Below, piece after piece: positions 27,478-35,830 of a stretch of DNA of 53,175 nt (position 1 is the first letter of the stretch; each line of letters starts with the position of its first letter). This stretch comes from an uncultured Clostridia bacterium (GTDB lineage Bacteria; Bacillota; Clostridia; TANB77; CAG-508): assembly GCA_944389655.1 (NCBI GenBank), contig CALXND010000005.1, forward strand, positions 1 through 53,175, read 5' to 3'. A model generated the notes under the pieces. That model was not told the DNA's origin. It saw only the letters and a list, made by a program, of their open reading frames with translations, and did not search any database. The translations under genes and the position numbers were made by a program.

Positions 27478-28614
27478 CTATCCATAGTACTCTACTCCTG
27501 GGCAATCTTCCTTTTCTATATTTGGAAACTCAAATTTCATACTGTTACTAGATAAATATCCATCTTCTTCATGAGATTTGAAGAATTTATTTGAGCCCCT
27601 TAAAAAATTTTCATATCTTATTTCATCTCTTACATAACCATTTCCAACTATTATTGGGTCATCCCAAGTAACATCTATTGCATACCATTTTTCATCTAGC
27701 TTAACGTAGTTCCAAGCGTGAGATTCTGTTTCTCCATTTGAATTGGTACCAGTTCCACTAACTAACACACAAGGTATTCCTATTTCGTCCATTATATATT
27801 TAAAGCTTCTTGCATATCCCTCACAAACTGCTTTTCCTTCTATCATAGCACCTATAATAGAATATGGCTCATCCGCACTTAGGTCTTTGTCATATTCAAC
27901 ATTATTTATTAGCCAATTATGTACTTGTCTTACTTTTTCAAACTCATCATAGTTTTCTACCTGTCTTTTGATTTCTTCTCTCATTGCTTCTAAGACGTTT
28001 AGCCTGCTTTTTATAACATTTGAATTAAAACCACTTTTTAAATAATCTGTATTATCTCCGTTAGACAATTCTACACTATGTGTTGATTTTGAGCCTACTG
28101 TTGTTGTTTTTGTAATTAATGTTAGACTTTCTACATCAATATAGAAAATATCCATATTGTCATATGTAAATGCATTCCAAGCAGATTGAAATGCAATATT
28201 TAATTTTTCTTCTCCTCCTTCTGAATTTAATAAATTGTTAAACTGTGTTCCAAAATCTATTGCATACGTTCCGGATTTCATTTTTTCTATATTATCTTTA
28301 AAACCATTATAAATTACCTTTCCATAATTATCTAATTGATTATAGTAATAACTACTAGTAGACATATTTTCACTTGATGCCATGTTATTATTTATAATTG
28401 GTTCTACTATTTCTACGTTCTCTTCATTCTCTTCTTTTGCAAATTCTATGACAGTTTTTATATTATTAGTAATTCCGCCTATATTTATTACAGGATCGTC
28501 ATTGTGTAAAATTCCAAATATATCTACTATTATAACTTCATAAGCTATAAACCCCATTAGGAGTACAACTATTATTAATAAAATCAAACTTACTTTACCT
28601 TTATTTTCTCTCAC
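27478..28614 (-). CDS. Membrane-anchored transglutaminase-like protein
   Basis: The 378-residue protein has one N-terminal membrane helix (residues 8-30), a linker with Asn/Glu, and a C-terminal transglutaminase/protease-like fold. The catalytic triad is readable: Cys in K-A-V-C-E-G-Y-A-R, His in E-S-H-A-W-N-Y-V and Asp in A-I-D-V-T-W-D-D-P. Such proteins may crosslink or cleave surface proteins. It follows spoIVB by about 40 nt in the same direction, so co-expression during sporulation is possible but not shown. Confidence 0.85.
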   Translation of the reverse strand: MRENKGKVSLILLIIVVLLMGFIAYEVIIVDIFGILHNDDPVINIGGITNNIKTVIEFAKEENEENVEIVEPIINNNMASSENMSTSSYYYNQLDNYGKVIYNGFKDNIEKMKSGTYAIDFGTQFNNLLNSEGGEEKLNIAFQSAWNAFTYDNMDIFYIDVESLTLITKTTTVGSKSTHSVELSNGDNTDYLKSGFNSNVIKSRLNVLEAMREEIKRQVENYDEFEKVRQVHNWLINNVEYDKDLSADEPYSIIGAMIEGKAVCEGYARSFKYIMDEIGIPCVLVSGTGTNSNGETESHAWNYVKLDEKWYAIDVTWDDPIIVGNGYVRDEIRYENFLRGSNKFFKSHEEDGYLSSNSMKFEFPNIEKEDCPGVEYYG

Positions 28615-28653
28615 TGATTTAACCCTTTCTTAATTATATTCTTCAGTTACACT

Positions 28654-29862
28654 TTAATCTACTGACTTCATTTCTTTTATCATTAAATCTGCAAATACGC
28701 CATATCCACATTTTGAATCATTTACTAAAACATGTGTAACGGCACCAATGAATTTTCCATTTTGTAAAATTGGTGCTCCACTCATTCCCTGAATAATTCC
28801 ACCTGTTTTTTCTATTAATTCTTCATCTGTAACTTTTATTAACATACTTTTATTGTCTTTGTTATTTTCTTTAAAAATTTTTTGAATTTCTATTTCATAT
28901 GTTCCAATTTTTCCGTTTTCTAATTCGCATAAAATTTCTGCTTTTCCTGTTTGTATTTCACTTCTATTTGCCACTTCGACTTCTTTTGAACTGTTTAAAT
29001 CTAACCTTTCAACATTAGTTACAGTTCCATATACTCCAAAAGATGTGTTCTTATAAATGTTTCCTATTTTTCTTCCATTGTCAATACTACCACGTATCTC
29101 TCCAGGAATTCCATTTTCGCCTTTTACTATGTCCAATATATTAGTTGTTGTAAGTTCTCCACTAGCTATATCTATTAGTTCTAATGTATCAACATCATTT
29201 ATGCCATGACCTAATGATGCAAAACTATTACTTTCTGGATTATAAAATGTTAGAGTTCCTACACCAGCTGCTGCATCTCTAACCCATAATCCTAATTTAT
29301 ACTCATTTTCTGATGTTCTTACAGGTTCTATACTAGTAGTCTTTTCTTGGTCATTACTAACATATTTTATTTCTAATTTATTCCCATTAGATCTATTAAC
29401 ACATTCTATAAGTTCATCTGTATTTTCTATTTTAGTATTATTTATTTCAATTATTTTATCTCCAGTTTCTATACCAGAATTTTGATATGGTTTTTGTCCT
29501 TCTATTTCAGACATTCCAACTACAAGTACTCCTTCTGTATATAATTTCATTCCAATTGCTTTTCCTAATGGGATAACAGTAGTTTTAGGTATCACTTCTA
29601 CTGTCACATCTTTTACTGAAAAAAGATTAAATAAGTTTAAATTTAAATCTAATTTTCCTGTCTGTTCTAGTACTTGATCATTTAAACTACTTGATGTCTG
29701 CATAGTCTGAGAATTTATTAATCCTAAACCAAATAAAGTGTTTATACTTAAAGTTTCACCTTGCATTAATATTATACTATTTGGCATTAGTGTAATATTA
29801 CAAATATACACGTATATAACTATTAATACAAATATAATAAAAATTCTTTTTAAGTTTTTCAT
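28654..29862 (-). CDS. spoIVB: SpoIVB serine peptidase (stage IV sporulation)
   Basis: SpoIVB is made in the forespore and cleaves SpoIVFA to trigger sigma-K activation. The 402-residue protein has an N-terminal membrane anchor, a PDZ domain (Y-Q-N-S-G-I-E-T-G-D-K-I-I-E-I near residue 130), and an S55 peptidase domain. The catalytic His lies in S-L-G-H-G-I-N and the catalytic Ser in I-Q-G-M-S-G-A-P. Both match the family. It marks the organism as a spore former. In many Firmicutes spo0A follows, but here a transglutaminase-like gene does. Confidence 0.92.
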   Translation of the reverse strand: MKNLKRIFIIFVLIVIYVYICNITLMPNSIILMQGETLSINTLFGLGLINSQTMQTSSSLNDQVLEQTGKLDLNLNLFNLFSVKDVTVEVIPKTTVIPLGKAIGMKLYTEGVLVVGMSEIEGQKPYQNSGIETGDKIIEINNTKIENTDELIECVNRSNGNKLEIKYVSNDQEKTTSIEPVRTSENEYKLGLWVRDAAAGVGTLTFYNPESNSFASLGHGINDVDTLELIDIASGELTTTNILDIVKGENGIPGEIRGSIDNGRKIGNIYKNTSFGVYGTVTNVERLDLNSSKEVEVANRSEIQTGKAEILCELENGKIGTYEIEIQKIFKENNKDNKSMLIKVTDEELIEKTGGIIQGMSGAPILQNGKFIGAVTHVLVNDSKCGYGVFADLMIKEMKSVD

Positions 29863-30018
29863 GATTATCCTTCTTTCATTTACTAGATAAAAATTTTACA
29901 CATACTTTTCTCATAGGATAACCAATCTTACGATTTTTAAACTTATTTTTAATCTATTTTAATAATATAACATTTGTTAATTTATGTCAATGAAAAAAAT
30001 TGGAAACATTATTGCACA

Positions 30019-30307
30019 GTTACAGGAAAATGGTTTAATAAGGTCAAAATACCGAAAGTCTTGTGTTTCTGATAAATATATTTGTTTTTATTTAGTTCAA
30101 AGATTATATAATTTTTATTTTTATTGGAGTGCTTAAGGTGGGGACCAACAAGTTTACAAACTGTTATACGAGGTCAAATCCGAGTATTTACAGTTTGTAC
30201 GTAGCTAAAGGTCCGGAAATAAAAATCAAAATTATATAATCTTTGAACTAACAAGCATATAAAACAGAAACACAAGGCTTTTGAATATAAATCCATTTTC
30301 CTGTAAC
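30019..30307. mobile_element. 289-nt palindromic MITE-like element (copy A)
   Basis: The ends GTTACAGGAAAATGG and CCATTTTCCTGTAAC are perfect terminal inverted repeats. Pairing continues inward (CTTGTGTTTCTG/CAGAAACACAAG, AAAGATTATATAATTTT/AAAATTATATAATCTTT, ACAAACTGT/ACAGTTTGT), so the whole unit folds into one long hairpin. The flanks ATTGCACA and ATTTCACG agree at 6 of 8 bases, suggesting a decayed 8-bp target duplication. It encodes no ORF. It shares its end sequence with copy B at 46.7 kb. It fills most of the 488-bp gap upstream of spoIVB. Confidence 0.75.
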
Positions 30308-30350
30308 ATTTCACGCATATGCACAAATAAAGATTGGTGTTTACCAATCT

Positions 30351-32099
30351 TTACCCTAAATCACTTAAATCAAAATTTGATTTATATAAATCATATCTCT
30401 CTCTGGCAAGTGCCGTTAAATAAGTTTGTCTTATTTGTCTTATATCATTTGAATTATATATAACGTTTTGGTTATTTTCATAATCTTCTATTGTTCCATC
30501 AATTATATCATTTATATCATAATCTCCTGTTGCATCAACTATACAATTATAACATCCAGTTAGCATTTTTCCACCTAAAGCCTGTGGATAGTAATATTGG
30601 CTTGAACTTTCATTTATTTCAACTGTTTGTCTTTGAAAACTAGCTGCTGAATACGCTCCTATTACAGTTAAAGAACCATTTTTTACTCCATCAATTAATT
30701 CCTTGCACCCTGGCTGATGGTATTCTCTATACCCATCTTTTTCTGTAATTACATATACACTTTCTGGTTTTGCTAACTCTTTATTTATGTTATTAGTTAT
30801 TACTGCATAATTATTATAATATCTATATCCAATTGATGTTCCCTGCATAAAAGTTACTAAAGATACATTGTTTAATATTTTATACCAATCTTCGTCCTTT
30901 ATTACTGGCATTGCATAATCATAAAGTGTTGTAGAATGGTAATTAGATATTACAGTCATTAAGTTAGTTTCTATGCTTTTTCTTATTACTGCTAATCTAT
31001 GACTATTAAATATTGAACCTGCAAGCATTGGGTCATTATTTTCATCTGTGTAAAATATACTTTCGTTTCCTGTATCCTCTGATAAGTAGGTATTATCACT
31101 ACCTATAGGAGTTATACCATCCTCACTTCTAATTGTATCCGCTTGTGTAATGTTGCCTAGATTATCTCTTACCCAGATACTAAATTCCTTTGCTTCATTA
31201 TAATAATCAAATGCACTAGTACTCATTACTGTTCCTGACCCATATGCTTTTGTACTATTTGCATATTCTATAATTTCAGGGTCATTTATATAAGCTTTTG
31301 TATAGTCATTATATATAAAATATCTACCAGAGCCATTACCATCCTCATATATTTTTTGACTATTATAATATATATAATAATATTCCCCTTCTGAGGTACT
31401 TCCTGTTCCTTGATCATCTATGGTAATTAACTTTTCTTTTAAAGCTTCTGGTTTAATTGTTACTCCGTCATATGTTAATGTTTTTGCTCCTTCATTTACA
31501 TTTTGTACATAATCTGGATTTATTAAATATCCCGATTTAGTAATATATCCGCTACCCAAATCACCGTATACTGTAATTGCATTATCTAATGTATAATTTA
31601 CTACTATAATATTTCCATTTCTTAATCTATATTTTGCAGAATAATACACATATGGTTTTAAACCATTTTGAAAATTTTTTCCATCTAATTTTATATTTAC
31701 TTTTTCATCTTCACCTGTTCCTGTTGTCGAATAAACATTATCATATGAAGAATATATGTAATATCCATCATACAAAGTAAATAACATAGCTGGAACATAC
31801 GCCTGTAAATCATCTATTGATATTGCATACTCCAACATAGATGATATTAGAGAATTATAAAATGTATTGACAGATGCTTCAATATCCCTTATTTTAGAAT
31901 CGCTAATATTTGAATATTTATTATTTACAGTATTTAATTGAAATGCTTTTACTGCATCATATGTAGCACTAATTAAAGTTCTATCATAATCAGTTTGCAT
32001 TGCTATTGCGTCAATTTGATTTTGTATGTATGAAGCCATTACTAATGAAATTGGCACAATTATTATAACAAATATAACAGCTAAATGTTGTAATTTCAT
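30351..32099 (-). CDS. TadG-like membrane-anchored pseudopilin/surface protein
   Basis: The 582-residue protein starts with a membrane helix (residues 7-24) directly at the N-terminus, followed by I-Q-N-Q-I-D and a long helical segment (A-T-Y-D-A-V-K-A-F-Q-L-N-T). The ectodomain is Tyr/Asn/Ser-rich. Near the C-terminus, an H-Q-P-G-C and a C-Y-N-C may form a disulfide or metal site. I do not know a named family. It is the last gene of the Tad-like operon and may be a large minor subunit, as TadG is in Tad systems. That role is inferred from position and topology. Confidence 0.7.
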   Translation of the reverse strand: MKLQHLAVIFVIIIVPISLVMASYIQNQIDAIAMQTDYDRTLISATYDAVKAFQLNTVNNKYSNISDSKIRDIEASVNTFYNSLISSMLEYAISIDDLQAYVPAMLFTLYDGYYIYSSYDNVYSTTGTGEDEKVNIKLDGKNFQNGLKPYVYYSAKYRLRNGNIIVVNYTLDNAITVYGDLGSGYITKSGYLINPDYVQNVNEGAKTLTYDGVTIKPEALKEKLITIDDQGTGSTSEGEYYYIYYNSQKIYEDGNGSGRYFIYNDYTKAYINDPEIIEYANSTKAYGSGTVMSTSAFDYYNEAKEFSIWVRDNLGNITQADTIRSEDGITPIGSDNTYLSEDTGNESIFYTDENNDPMLAGSIFNSHRLAVIRKSIETNLMTVISNYHSTTLYDYAMPVIKDEDWYKILNNVSLVTFMQGTSIGYRYYNNYAVITNNINKELAKPESVYVITEKDGYREYHQPGCKELIDGVKNGSLTVIGAYSAASFQRQTVEINESSSQYYYPQALGGKMLTGCYNCIVDATGDYDINDIIDGTIEDYENNQNVIYNSNDIRQIRQTYLTALARERYDLYKSNFDLSDLG

Positions 32100-32108
32100 A
32101 TTTATATA

Positions 32109-32642
32109 TTACCTTTCACTTGTACTACCATTTACAGATACTACTCCTGAATGCTGTCCTGCTATTTGATATGAATCATTACCAGAAATCATATAGAAAA
32201 AGTTTCTTAGCATTTGTGAGATTGTTTGATTTGTATTTTTTGCTGTAACTGTTATTAAATCTCCTTCTTTCAATGTAATTCTTCCTGTTGCATCTAGTTG
32301 TTCTTCTACTTGTGTGGTGTAGATGTTATAATACAAATTTTCACCAATTTTTGTACTATCTGCTTGTGTAGTTTTTTTACCTGGATTTTCATCCAATTGT
32401 TGTATAAGTATTTCTACATCAAATGAATTTCCTGTTGCCGATATTTCACTTAAATATGCCTCATAATCTTCTAAAGTCATTTTACCGGTTGTTCTAACAT
32501 CATCAACAAACTCTGTTGTAGCAGTTTGTACAGCAAGCTCTGATATATCATCAGTTCGTTCTGCAAGTGACATTAGTGGAAATACAAACATTAATATTGC
32601 AGCTAAAAATATGGCAACTACTGTAATTAAACTATCTCCCAT
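32109..32642 (-). CDS. Small filament-type subunit (177 residues)
   Basis: The protein starts directly with a hydrophobic helix (S-L-I-T-V-V-A-I-F-L-A-A-I-L-M-F-V-F-P-L) and no basic leader, followed by an acidic helix (E-R-T-D-D-I-S-E-L-A-V-Q) and a beta-rich ectodomain with E-G-D-L-I-T-V-T-A-K-N. This pilin-like layout matches its neighbours but without the M-E-N-A start. It is 9 nt from the following large gene. Its specific role is unknown. Confidence 0.65.
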   Translation of the reverse strand: MGDSLITVVAIFLAAILMFVFPLMSLAERTDDISELAVQTATTEFVDDVRTTGKMTLEDYEAYLSEISATGNSFDVEILIQQLDENPGKKTTQADSTKIGENLYYNIYTTQVEEQLDATGRITLKEGDLITVTAKNTNQTISQMLRNFFYMISGNDSYQIAGQHSGVVSVNGSTSER

Positions 32643-32682
32643 CTTATTTCCTCCTATCCACAGCTAAATAATAATTATTTTT

Positions 32683-33363
32683 TTAACTAATTAATGTATA
32701 TACTATAACTCTTTTTTCCTTACCTTTTACTTCTGTTATTCCTGATGTTCCGTCTTCTCCTTGGTTTGTTGTTTCATTATAGGTATATTCGCCAAGACTT
32801 TCTCTAAATTTATTATTTTTATATTTTTCTATAAAACCTCCTCTACCTAAACTTGAAGAATAATCATAATCCATACCATTGCCACTAGGCGATATAAAGG
32901 TTCCTCCTGATAGAAACATATCTAAGTTTTGCTTATAATACTTGTTATTTCCAGTCCATGGTTCATGTCTTCTTGTTTCTTCATTTGTATCAAATGAACA
33001 AATTTTTGTATCCTTATTGTTAGAATAATACCTATTTGTATATCCTTCACTCCATAGGTCTACATTTGTTTTTGTTTCATATAATTCTAATGGTGTTCCA
33101 TCTGAATTTCTAAAAATTACTGTATAATTTTCCTTATAATATTTATAAAGTGTTGGAATTATTGTTTCTAACCCCACGATTCTTTCACCATTCTGGACAT
33201 CACTTATTTGAATATAATCCATAAATTCTGTAACATCAGATTTTTCTAAAACAATATCGGCGGTTTCTCCTGCTTGTGTAAACATATACATAGCAAGAGA
33301 TAACGCCATAACAAATACAAATATTGCAAATGCTATTTTTAAAGCATCTACTGCATTTTCCAT
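32683..33363 (-). CDS. M-E-N-A-type filament subunit (226 residues)
   Basis: The start M-E-N-A-V-D-A-L-K-I-A-F-A-I-F-V-F-V-M-A-L-S repeats the pattern of three other proteins in this locus: Met-Glu-Asn-Ala, a short helix turn, then an 18-20-residue membrane helix, and no cleavable leader. The ectodomain has an aromatic/Asn composition and G-G-T-F-I-S-P-S-G-N-G. The shared start suggests one family of filament or pseudopilin subunits assembled by the nearby ATPase and platform protein. Confidence 0.7.
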   Translation of the reverse strand: MENAVDALKIAFAIFVFVMALSLAMYMFTQAGETADIVLEKSDVTEFMDYIQISDVQNGERIVGLETIIPTLYKYYKENYTVIFRNSDGTPLELYETKTNVDLWSEGYTNRYYSNNKDTKICSFDTNEETRRHEPWTGNNKYYKQNLDMFLSGGTFISPSGNGMDYDYSSSLGRGGFIEKYKNNKFRESLGEYTYNETTNQGEDGTSGITEVKGKEKRVIVYTLIS

Positions 33364-33378
33364 ATTTTTATTCCTCTA

Positions 33379-33828
33379 TTAACTATTTGCTTGTATACCA
33401 ATTTGTGTAACTTTTCCTGTTGCTTCATCATATCCAAAAGTTACAGTATATGTTCTTCCGGATAATATCGAGTTTTTTATCTCATTTATTTCTGTGGAAG
33501 TTGTTCCTGCTGTTCCTGTTTGAGTTGGAGCTGGTGTTGGATCTGTTGCTGTTCCAGTTATTACAGCTATTTCCTCTGATGGATCTTCTGCTGCATTATT
33601 ATGAGATCTTACTTTATCACATAATCCTCTTACAACAGTTCCTCTTTTATTTGTTCCACCATATGTTTCAAATTCTTGGTTATATGCGTTTACTTCCTCC
33701 TCTGTCATTCCTGCTGCATCTTGTATTGTTCCACTAACACTTTGGTATACGTACATTCCTATACCTATAATTGCAATTGATAGTAATATTGCTCCTGCTA
33801 TAATTAAAGCTTTTGAAGCGTTCTCCAT
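33379..33828 (-). CDS. M-E-N-A-type filament subunit (149 residues)
   Basis: The start M-E-N-A-S-K-A-L-I-I-A-G-A-I-L-L-S-I-A-I-I is nearly identical to those of the 180- and 235-residue proteins upstream. After the helix come Q-D-A-A-G-M-T-E-E-E-V, then G-T-V-V-R-G-L-C-D-K-V, a Pro/Thr-rich spacer, and a small C-terminal domain. AAGGAGG upstream selects this ATG. It is the shortest of the four, so it may be the major subunit, but expression data are needed to say so. Confidence 0.72.
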   Translation of the reverse strand: MENASKALIIAGAILLSIAIIGIGMYVYQSVSGTIQDAAGMTEEEVNAYNQEFETYGGTNKRGTVVRGLCDKVRSHNNAAEDPSEEIAVITGTATDPTPAPTQTGTAGTTSTEINEIKNSILSGRTYTVTFGYDEATGKVTQIGIQANS

Positions 33829-33880
33829 AAAAAATTCCTCCTTTAATTAATTTTATCTATCAGTTTTTTAATATTAAGAT

Positions 33881-34318
33881 CTAATCTTCTGTTTCTATGA
33901 AAGTTAATTCTTTTATCCTATTGTTATTATGTTTTTGAAGATTTGTACACTCAAAGTATGCCTCTGAATAAGCTTTCATAAAACTTTCTGTACCTCCCAT
34001 TGAAATTTGTTCCATTTCAATAGTTTTATAGTCATCTTCATACTTAAATTTTATATGTATTTTTATTGAATTTTCATCATTTTCTATATACTCTCCATCA
34101 TTATTTTTTTGAATATTGTTCTGCTCATTATAATCTATTGTTTTATTTATTAAACTTATTAATTCTGATGTAGGTATTTTTTTACTTATATATTCTTCGT
34201 ATTGTCTAGTTATTTTTTGTACTTCTAGTGCATTTTTTCTGTAAGTATACACAGCATAAACTGAAATTAATAATATAAGTGCGCAAATAACTATGACTAT
34301 TAATACTTTATTTTTCAT
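33881..34318 (-). CDS. Small membrane-anchored protein of the Tad-like locus
   Basis: The 145-residue protein begins M-K-N-K and has one membrane helix at residues 4-23, then a charged ectodomain rich in Lys, Glu and Asn. It has a basic N-terminus and so lacks the M-E-N-A pattern of its neighbours. I do not recognise a family. It is placed between two filament-subunit genes and probably contributes to the same structure. Confidence 0.65.
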   Translation of the reverse strand: MKNKVLIVIVICALILLISVYAVYTYRKNALEVQKITRQYEEYISKKIPTSELISLINKTIDYNEQNNIQKNNDGEYIENDENSIKIHIKFKYEDDYKTIEMEQISMGGTESFMKAYSEAYFECTNLQKHNNNRIKELTFIETED

Positions 34319-34370
34319 TTCCTATCTCTTTCATTATAATATTTTATTTTATTTTATGCAAGTAGTTTAC

Positions 34371-34913
34371 CTAAATTTCTACAAATTTCATATAATTCAC
34401 TCTTTTGGTAATATTGCTAATTCCTGGTTCTTCTATACATTTAAAATACTTTATTCCAGTATTACCATTTTGGCTAACGACATCATTTTCTTTTATTAAA
34501 TTTACAAGTTCTTCCTGACTTTTTGCCTCTAAATTAGTATAGTTTTTTGAACCTATTTGTACATCAATTTCTACGTAAAAATTAGGATAATTTGCATAAT
34601 CAGTAACTTTTTGCGGCTCAGTAAATCCGTTTTCAGTATTTACCTTTTTAGCAAGATTAGCTAATCCCACAATCTCGTGGATTGTGCACCTAATTGGACC
34701 TGTAACTTGAGAACCATTCTCTTCTGTAGTTATATCACCATAATATTTCAAAAATTGCTGATTGAACTGTGCTATTTGTGTATCTTCCATTTGAGATGTT
34801 TTCTCTGCACTGTATTGTCCCATTACATTAAATAAATACACTCCTACAGAAATTATCATTACACCAATTAAGATTTCTGCTGCCATTATTAGGGCTTTTG
34901 ATGCATTCTCCAC
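34371..34913 (-). CDS. M-E-N-A-type filament subunit (180 residues), GTG start
   Basis: Translation starts at GTG after TAGGAGG, giving M-E-N-A-S-K-A-L-I-M-A-A-E-I-L-I-G-V-M-I-I-S. The ectodomain includes G-P-I-R-C-T-I-H-E-I-V-G-L-A-N-L and F-Y-V-E-I-D-V-Q. The start region and its upstream repeat are almost identical to those of the 235-residue neighbour, showing a tandem duplication that included regulatory sequence. Confidence 0.72.
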   Translation of the reverse strand: MENASKALIMAAEILIGVMIISVGVYLFNVMGQYSAEKTSQMEDTQIAQFNQQFLKYYGDITTEENGSQVTGPIRCTIHEIVGLANLAKKVNTENGFTEPQKVTDYANYPNFYVEIDVQIGSKNYTNLEAKSQEELVNLIKENDVVSQNGNTGIKYFKCIEEPGISNITKRVNYMKFVEI

Positions 34914-34935
34914 TTTTTTTCCTCCTAATATTTTT

Positions 34936-35013
34936 CACCAATGGTCCAAACCCTTGGTGTGCAATAGTTGTATCGATTTTTGCGCAATTAGGGTCTGACC
35001 CCATTTGCGCAAA
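34936..35013. repeat. REP-like double hairpin (copy 1)
   Basis: A hairpin CACCAA...TTGGTG is followed by a second with arms TTTTGCGCAA and TTGCGCAAAA enclosing GGGTCTGACCCC. The same about 80-bp unit occurs at 35749-35828 with few changes. GGGTC-GACCC palindromes of this sort resemble REP elements mobilised by IS200-like transposases. No such gene is in this window. Confidence 0.75.
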
Positions 35014-35019
35014 AATATT

Positions 35020-35727
35020 TTAATTTGTTTCTTCAAATCTCATACTGGTAATTCTACCATTATAATCATCATACTTAACCTCTGTACAATAAAATTTTTT
35101 ACCTGTTCTGAAAGCTTCGTACTCTGTTTTTATATTAGTATACTCTTGTATTTCTTGTAATAGAGAACTTGTTGTACTATTTCTTTGCAAATAATTTTCT
35201 GGAATATCATAATCTGCCATATCACTCGGTGGCTCCATTCCAAAATCTATTGCAATTTCCCTATATGTTTTTTGTGAATAATATTTTACACTTTTATTGT
35301 TATATTTACTATTTGATTTTTCGTATTTTGCTATTTTATTTTCTATCTGTTTTTGCTGATTTGCAATTTGTTCTATTCTATATGTACCAGCTTTAAAGTA
35401 TTCTGAACCTGTTACTCCAGCTGATATTACAACTGTTATTTCTATTTCTTGATAACCGTCGTCAGCTTCTCTTTTATTGTAATCTTCTTGCAAATTAGCT
35501 AAAGATAATAACTCGCTACCATAAAGTGGATTTGCATTATCCTTTGGATTTCTATTAAACTGTTCAAATCTTTGCATAAACTCAGATATTTTGCTATTAT
35601 CTTCTACATCTGTTTTGGTTTGTTCTACTTCAGATAAATTTTGATAGCCAAATACAAGTAGACCAATTACTAATATTGCAACTAATATAGATCCTGCCAT
35701 TATTAAGGCTTTTGATGCATTTTCCAC
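35020..35727 (-). CDS. M-E-N-A-type filament subunit (235 residues), GTG start
   Basis: A GTG start 6-7 nt after TAGGAGGG gives M-E-N-A-S-K-A-L-I-M-A-G-S-I-L-V-A-I-L-V-I-G. An upstream in-frame start exists but would translate through the REP-like repeat, so I reject it. The ectodomain has G-S-E-L-L-S-L-A-N-L and a Lys/Asn/Tyr-rich helix. It is the largest M-E-N-A protein and the first after the platform gene. The membrane helix has no cleavable leader, so it differs from Flp pilins. Confidence 0.72.
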   Translation of the reverse strand: MENASKALIMAGSILVAILVIGLLVFGYQNLSEVEQTKTDVEDNSKISEFMQRFEQFNRNPKDNANPLYGSELLSLANLQEDYNKREADDGYQEIEITVVISAGVTGSEYFKAGTYRIEQIANQQKQIENKIAKYEKSNSKYNNKSVKYYSQKTYREIAIDFGMEPPSDMADYDIPENYLQRNSTTSSLLQEIQEYTNIKTEYEAFRTGKKFYCTEVKYDDYNGRITSMRFEETN

Positions 35728-35748
35728 TTTTTCCCTCCTAATATTTTT

Positions 35749-35828
35749 CACCAATAGGCCAGACCCCTTGGTGTGCAATAGTTGTATAGACTTTTGCGCA
35801 ATTAGGGTCTGACCCCATTTGCGCAAAA
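35749..35828. repeat. REP-like double hairpin (copy 2)
   Basis: This is a near-identical partner of the element at 34936-35013. It lies between the platform-protein stop codon and the next ribosome-binding site. The two copies flank one filament-subunit gene, as expected after tandem duplication. Confidence 0.75.
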
Positions 35829-35830
35829 TA

